Origin: Neorhizobium sp. UBA3556
GTDB lineage: Bacteria; Pseudomonadota; Alphaproteobacteria; Rhizobiales; Rhizobiaceae
DNA length: 9,049 nt
Reading direction: 5' to 3'
Assembly: GCA_002376235.1 (NCBI GenBank)
Contig: DFNX01000012.1
Coordinates: 1-9,049 of the forward strand
Each line of letters begins with the position of its first letter. Positions within the stretch are counted from its first letter, which is position 1. Position numbers and translations under genes: made by a program. The notes below the pieces were generated by a model. That model searched no databases and was not told the origin of the DNA. It saw nothing but the letters and a program-made list of their open reading frames with translations. This document shows positions 6,614-9,049 of this stretch, one piece after another.

Positions 6614-6817
6614 ATGGCGACTGGTACCGTAAAGTTTTTCGCGCAGGACAAGGGCTTCGGCTTCATCACCCCGGATAATGGTGGACCGGATGTGTTCGTC
6701 CACATCTCGGCTGTAGGCTTCGGCGCTTCCCTGAGCGATGGTCAAAAGGTCAGCTACGACGTGGGCCAAGACCGGAAGACTGGAAAGTCGAAGGCTGAGA
6801 ACGTCAACGTCCTCTGA
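6614..6817 (+). CDS. cspA: cold-shock protein, CspA family
   Basis: A 67-residue single-domain OB-fold protein that binds single-stranded RNA and DNA and melts RNA structure, acting in the cytoplasm. It begins MATGTVKFFAQDKGFGFITP, with the RNP1 motif KGFGFI (residues 13-18) and RNP2 VFVHIS (27-32). Length and motifs are those of the alphaproteobacterial Csp proteins. AGAGGA lies five bases upstream of the ATG. It is a stand-alone gene. Regulation by temperature cannot be inferred, since many rhizobial csp copies respond to other stresses or are constitutive; the symbol indicates family, not a particular orthologue. Confidence 0.93.
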   Translation: MATGTVKFFAQDKGFGFITPDNGGPDVFVHISAVGFGASLSDGQKVSYDVGQDRKTGKSKAENVNVL

Positions 6818-6825
6818 ATTCAAAT

Positions 6826-6856
6826 TCCCGGTCTTGTCGAAAAGGCAAGATCGGGA
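6826..6856 (+). terminator. stem-loop downstream of csp
   Basis: TCCCGGTCTTG (6826-6836) pairs with CAAGATCGGGA (6846-6856), 11 bp with one wobble and a 9-base loop, starting 8 bp after the csp stop. There is no T run after it, so it may protect the 3' end or be a weak terminator. Confidence 0.55.
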
Positions 6857-6934
6857 CCAATGGTGTCACGTACGCGTTGCTTCGCTTCGATGGCCACAGA
6901 TGGCGAACAGTTTCAATGCAACGACAACGCGATA

Positions 6935-6952
6935 CATAAAAGTGGTTTTATG
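6935..6952. promoter_or_regulatory. inverted repeat upstream of the P460 gene
   Basis: CATAAAA-GTGG-TTTTATG, perfect 7-bp arms with a 4-bp centre, 62 bp before the ATG. It is a possible operator; it does not match the FNR consensus. A smaller hairpin, CAGTT-AAA-AACTG, follows at 6972-6984 in the leader. Confidence 0.35.
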
Positions 6953-7014
6953 AAATAACCCAGACACCCTTCAGTTAAAAACTGCCTCATCATTGTCAGC
7001 AGGTAGGGTTTATC

Positions 7015-7524
7015 ATGAAGAGCTCCCCTTTCTTTGCGATCGCATTGACGATCACAGGCGTAGGCATGGCTGCAGCTCAAGTAGCATCCGCGCAACCTCG
7101 GCCGGAGAATGCGTCGCCAATTTATGGTGTCACGCTTCCCGAGGGTTACCGGGATTGGAAGTTTATCGCGCCTGCGCAGGAAGCGCCTCCCCTGGATGAG
7201 TTACGCGCCGTCCTGGCAAACGATGTTGCAGTCGAGGCCTACAAGGAGGGAGTGCTGCCGTTTCCGGATGGCTCTGTCCTCGTGAAGCTCGCCTACAAAC
7301 GGCAACAGTCAACCGAATTCCCGCCGGCAACAGTGCCTGGAGCTCCGACGACGGTTCAGGTTATGGTCAAGGACTCGAAGAAGTTCCCAGACAGCCATGG
7401 TTGGGGCTTTGGCCGCTTTGTAAATGGCAAGCCGGTTGACGTTGCGCAGCATGAGACCTGTCTTGCGTGCCACGTGGGCAATGTAAAAGATCATGACTAT
7501 GTCTTCACACGCTATGCTCACTGA
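7015..7524 (+). CDS. cytochrome P460-family haem protein, exported
   Basis: A 169-residue periplasmic protein. Residues 1-26 form a Sec signal peptide, with cleavage likely after ASA at about 26. The mature part starts near YGVTLPEGYRDWKFIAPA and contains FPDGSVLVKLAYKR and GWGFGRF, typical of the cytochrome P460 family. CLACH (149-153) is a single CxxCH site for covalent c-type haem near the C-terminus. Characterised P460 enzymes oxidise hydroxylamine or nitric oxide and carry a Lys-haem cross-link; whether this one does is unknown, and many homologues have no assigned reaction. AGGTAGGG lies just upstream of the ATG. It is a single-gene unit; cytochrome c maturation genes would have to come from elsewhere in the genome. 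Confidence 0.85.
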   Translation: MKSSPFFAIALTITGVGMAAAQVASAQPRPENASPIYGVTLPEGYRDWKFIAPAQEAPPLDELRAVLANDVAVEAYKEGVLPFPDGSVLVKLAYKRQQSTEFPPATVPGAPTTVQVMVKDSKKFPDSHGWGFGRFVNGKPVDVAQHETCLACHVGNVKDHDYVFTRYAH

Positions 7525-8187
7525 CAGCTGACAAGATCATGCCGTTTTTCGAGCGTGAGGCTCTGCTCTGGGCAACGCCTGCAGGATATTGCGTCATGGA
7601 CTTGATCCCGATCACAAAGCCGAACAGCCTTGCCATATCGGGAAATCATACCCATCCCTCGCCCGATTGCCCTGTCACGTTTCATGATCGACAACCTGAC
7701 CGTTGGCCTATCCTCAATGATCCCAACCTCCGTTTCGGTCAGGAACGCGGCGGCCAGGGCGGCCGCAATGATGTGAGTAAAACCACGCTGTGCAAACTGG
7801 AAGCCGGCGAATTACCCCTTCCGGCGACGTATGGCCGTCTCTGGGACACTCCATGTTTTGCGCCAGTGTCTTCCAGCCACGGCGGGTGAAACCGTCGAAC
7901 TGCAATCGTGATCCAGGCGTGGACCTGCTTATCTCGATCAGTATGTAGACCTTCTTGATCGAAGGATATCGGTTCTGGACACGACGGAGAATAAGTGTCG
8001 GGCCGCACTTGACTCGTTCAAGTTCCGTGCTGAAGCCGCCCTGCAAAATGCCGGATCACGGTCTAAGCACAGTTATTGCGAGCAGGGCGTGCCTGAGTTC
8101 TCGTAGGTCCCGTTCCGGCCGGGCTGAAGGCCTATGATGAAGCCATTTTTGTTGGTCAGGCACGACGAAACGTTCCTATCCAGGGAT

Positions 8188-8249
8188 TGAACGACGCCTC
8201 CCCTCGGCGGATCTTTCGGCCGCTCCGAAACGGGCGGCCGAGTTTTCTC
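8188..8249 (+). ncRNA. possible short small RNA
   Basis: TTGGTC (8152-8157) and CTATCC (8176-8181), 18 bp apart, could be a promoter. The predicted RNA of about 60 nt has a small hairpin (CGCC 8195-8198, GGCG 8206-8209) with a TCCCCTC loop and ends in a strong hairpin followed by TTTTCT. Nothing else on the plus strand needs that terminator, but it may simply serve the hydrolase gene from the other side. Confidence 0.25.
8216..8246. terminator. strong GC-rich hairpin terminator
   Basis: TCGGCCGC (8216-8223) and GCGGCCGA (8234-8241) are perfect 8-bp arms around a 10-base loop, followed on the plus strand by GTTTTCT. It lies about 20 bp beyond the stop of the minus-strand hydrolase gene, so it may end that transcript as well, although the T run is better on the plus strand. 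Confidence 0.65.
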
Positions 8250-8262
8250 CTAATGTTCACCG

Positions 8263-9018
8263 CTACTTCGCGGATTGGCGAGCTGCCTCTTCAATCACAG
8301 CTGCTACTTTCTCTGGCTGAGAGATGAAGACCGCGTGGCTTGCATCGATTTCCGTGATCTGACTGCCTGCGCGTTTGGCCATATCGCGCTCCAGCTCCGG
8401 GTTGATCGAGCGATCTTTTGTCGCGACAATTGACCAGCTCTTTTTCGTCTTCCATGCTGGCTCACCCACCTTTGCCGCAAAGGCATCCTTGGCGGCAAAG
8501 ACCTGGCTTTTCGCGAGGAAGGCCGCATCGTCTCCAGGCAGATCAGCAGCAAAATCCTGCGCAAAGGCCGCGGGAGCCAAGTACAGGAATTTCCCGTCCT
8601 TGGTCTGCTTGATCGAGTTTCCTGCGGGTGGCTTTGATCCTGCAAGGTCGAGTAGGCTTTCGCCCTTTTCAGGCTGGAATGCGGCAACATACACCCGTCC
8701 GGCCACATCTGGCCTATTGCCTGCCTCCGAGATTACCATACCGCTGTAGCTATGGCCCACTAGCAGGCTGGAGCCGTCCTGAAGATCGAGCACCCGATTG
8801 GTCGCTGCGACATCATCAGCAAGCGACGTGATCGGTTCCTGCACGATGGTCACGTTGAAGCCTCGGCGCTCCAAGATATCAGTGGCTTTGCGCCAACCGG
8901 AACCATCGGCAAGCGCACCATGGACAATGACGATATTCTTCACTTCTGCGGCCTGAGCTGCAATGGCGATGATGCCGGTTGAAAGGGCGAGAGCGAGCGT
9001 GGATATGAGACGTTTCAT
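8263..9018 (-). CDS. alpha/beta hydrolase, exported
   Basis: A 251-residue protein. Residues 1-23 form a signal peptide with likely cleavage at AQA-A, so it acts in the periplasm or outside. IVHGALADGSGW (31-42) is the oxyanion-hole region, GHSYSG (88-93) the nucleophile elbow with Ser90, KDRSINPE (201-208) places the acid at about Asp202, and SHAVFISQPEKV (227-238) carries His228. The triad is complete. It resembles small alpha/beta hydrolases of the esterase and hydroxynitrile-lyase-like branch, but no substrate can be named. The start at 9018 is chosen because AGGAG lies seven bases upstream and the signal peptide begins there; an ATG at 9045 would add nine residues of unlikely sequence. 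It is a single-gene unit. Confidence 0.88.
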   Translation of the reverse strand: MKRLISTLALALSTGIIAIAAQAAEVKNIVIVHGALADGSGWRKATDILERRGFNVTIVQEPITSLADDVAATNRVLDLQDGSSLLVGHSYSGMVISEAGNRPDVAGRVYVAAFQPEKGESLLDLAGSKPPAGNSIKQTKDGKFLYLAPAAFAQDFAADLPGDDAAFLAKSQVFAAKDAFAAKVGEPAWKTKKSWSIVATKDRSINPELERDMAKRAGSQITEIDASHAVFISQPEKVAAVIEEAARQSAK

Positions 9019-9049
9019 CGGAGTTCTCCTAGGCCGTGTCCCCATAAAC

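Larger units (their letters stand above)
7525..8262. other. 738-bp stretch without a convincing gene
   Basis: Open frames here are short and none matches a family I recognise. A minus-strand frame without stops runs from 7811 to 7518 (about 97 codons). It contains FAQRGFTHIIAAALAAAF and TETEVGIIEDRPTVRLSIM, which look protein-like, but it has no credible start and ends 7 bp inside the P460 gene. Another minus-strand stretch near 8030-7940 contains LRRVQNRYPSIKKVYI, faintly like the C-terminus of cation-diffusion-facilitator proteins. The region is probably gene debris. Its right end carries a strong hairpin at 8216-8241 and a possible small RNA. Confidence 0.45.

Noticed and set aside
7539..7889. 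116-residue plus-strand open frame as a gene
   Set aside because: No recognisable motif, no good ribosome binding site, and composition that shifts along its length.
7940..8046. Cation-diffusion-facilitator C-terminus on the minus strand
   Set aside because: Only a short YPSIKKVYI-like stretch fits; flanking sequence does not, so it is too weak to annotate.
9019..9045. Upstream start of the alpha/beta hydrolase at 9045
   Set aside because: It would place charged residues before the signal peptide, and the AGGAG ribosome binding site is positioned for the ATG at 9018.

Overview
The window looks like accessory DNA, probably a plasmid or genomic island, from an alphaproteobacterium of the Rhizobiales (Rhizobium, Agrobacterium or Sinorhizobium type). 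Three things point there: an alphaproteobacterial LexA box (GTTC-N7-GTTC) in front of dinB, a small RNA resembling the rhizobial alpha-r14/NfeR1 family, and transposase debris of the IS6 and IS30 types common in rhizobial replicons. The placement is inference; no marker gene fixes the species.

Layout. Positions 1-610 are a scrapyard: the start of an IS6-type transposase running off the left edge, the frameshifted tail of an IS30-type transposase, and the broken C-terminus of a Fic-family protein on the minus strand. Positions 682-3056 hold a divergent pair, an MFS transporter (minus) and a LysR-type regulator (plus), with nested inverted repeats between them that are probably the regulator's operators. 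Positions 3116-3918 are a complete but inactive IS6-family element with matched 17-bp ends and a transposase carrying three disabling lesions. It sits 45 bp upstream of the SOS box of dinB (DNA polymerase IV, 4027-5121).

Convergent to dinB and sharing its terminator is the most notable item: a minus-strand small RNA (about 5131-5286) that folds into four successive hairpins, each showing CCUCCUCCC, an anti-Shine-Dalgarno sequence, in its loop. Then comes a DEDDh 3'-5' exonuclease pseudogene (minus, 5388-6365; two frameshifts and one Trp-to-stop change), a cold-shock protein gene (6614-6817), an exported cytochrome P460-family haem protein (7015-7524), about 740 bp with no convincing gene but with a strong terminator and a possible second small RNA, and an exported alpha/beta hydrolase (minus, 8263-9018).

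The intact genes do not form one pathway. They are single-gene stress or accessory cargo (SOS polymerase, cold-shock protein, haem protein, efflux-type transporter with its regulator, secreted hydrolase) separated by decaying genes. No CRISPR array, phage module, tRNA, rRNA or toxin-antitoxin pair was seen, and no coherent new multi-gene system.
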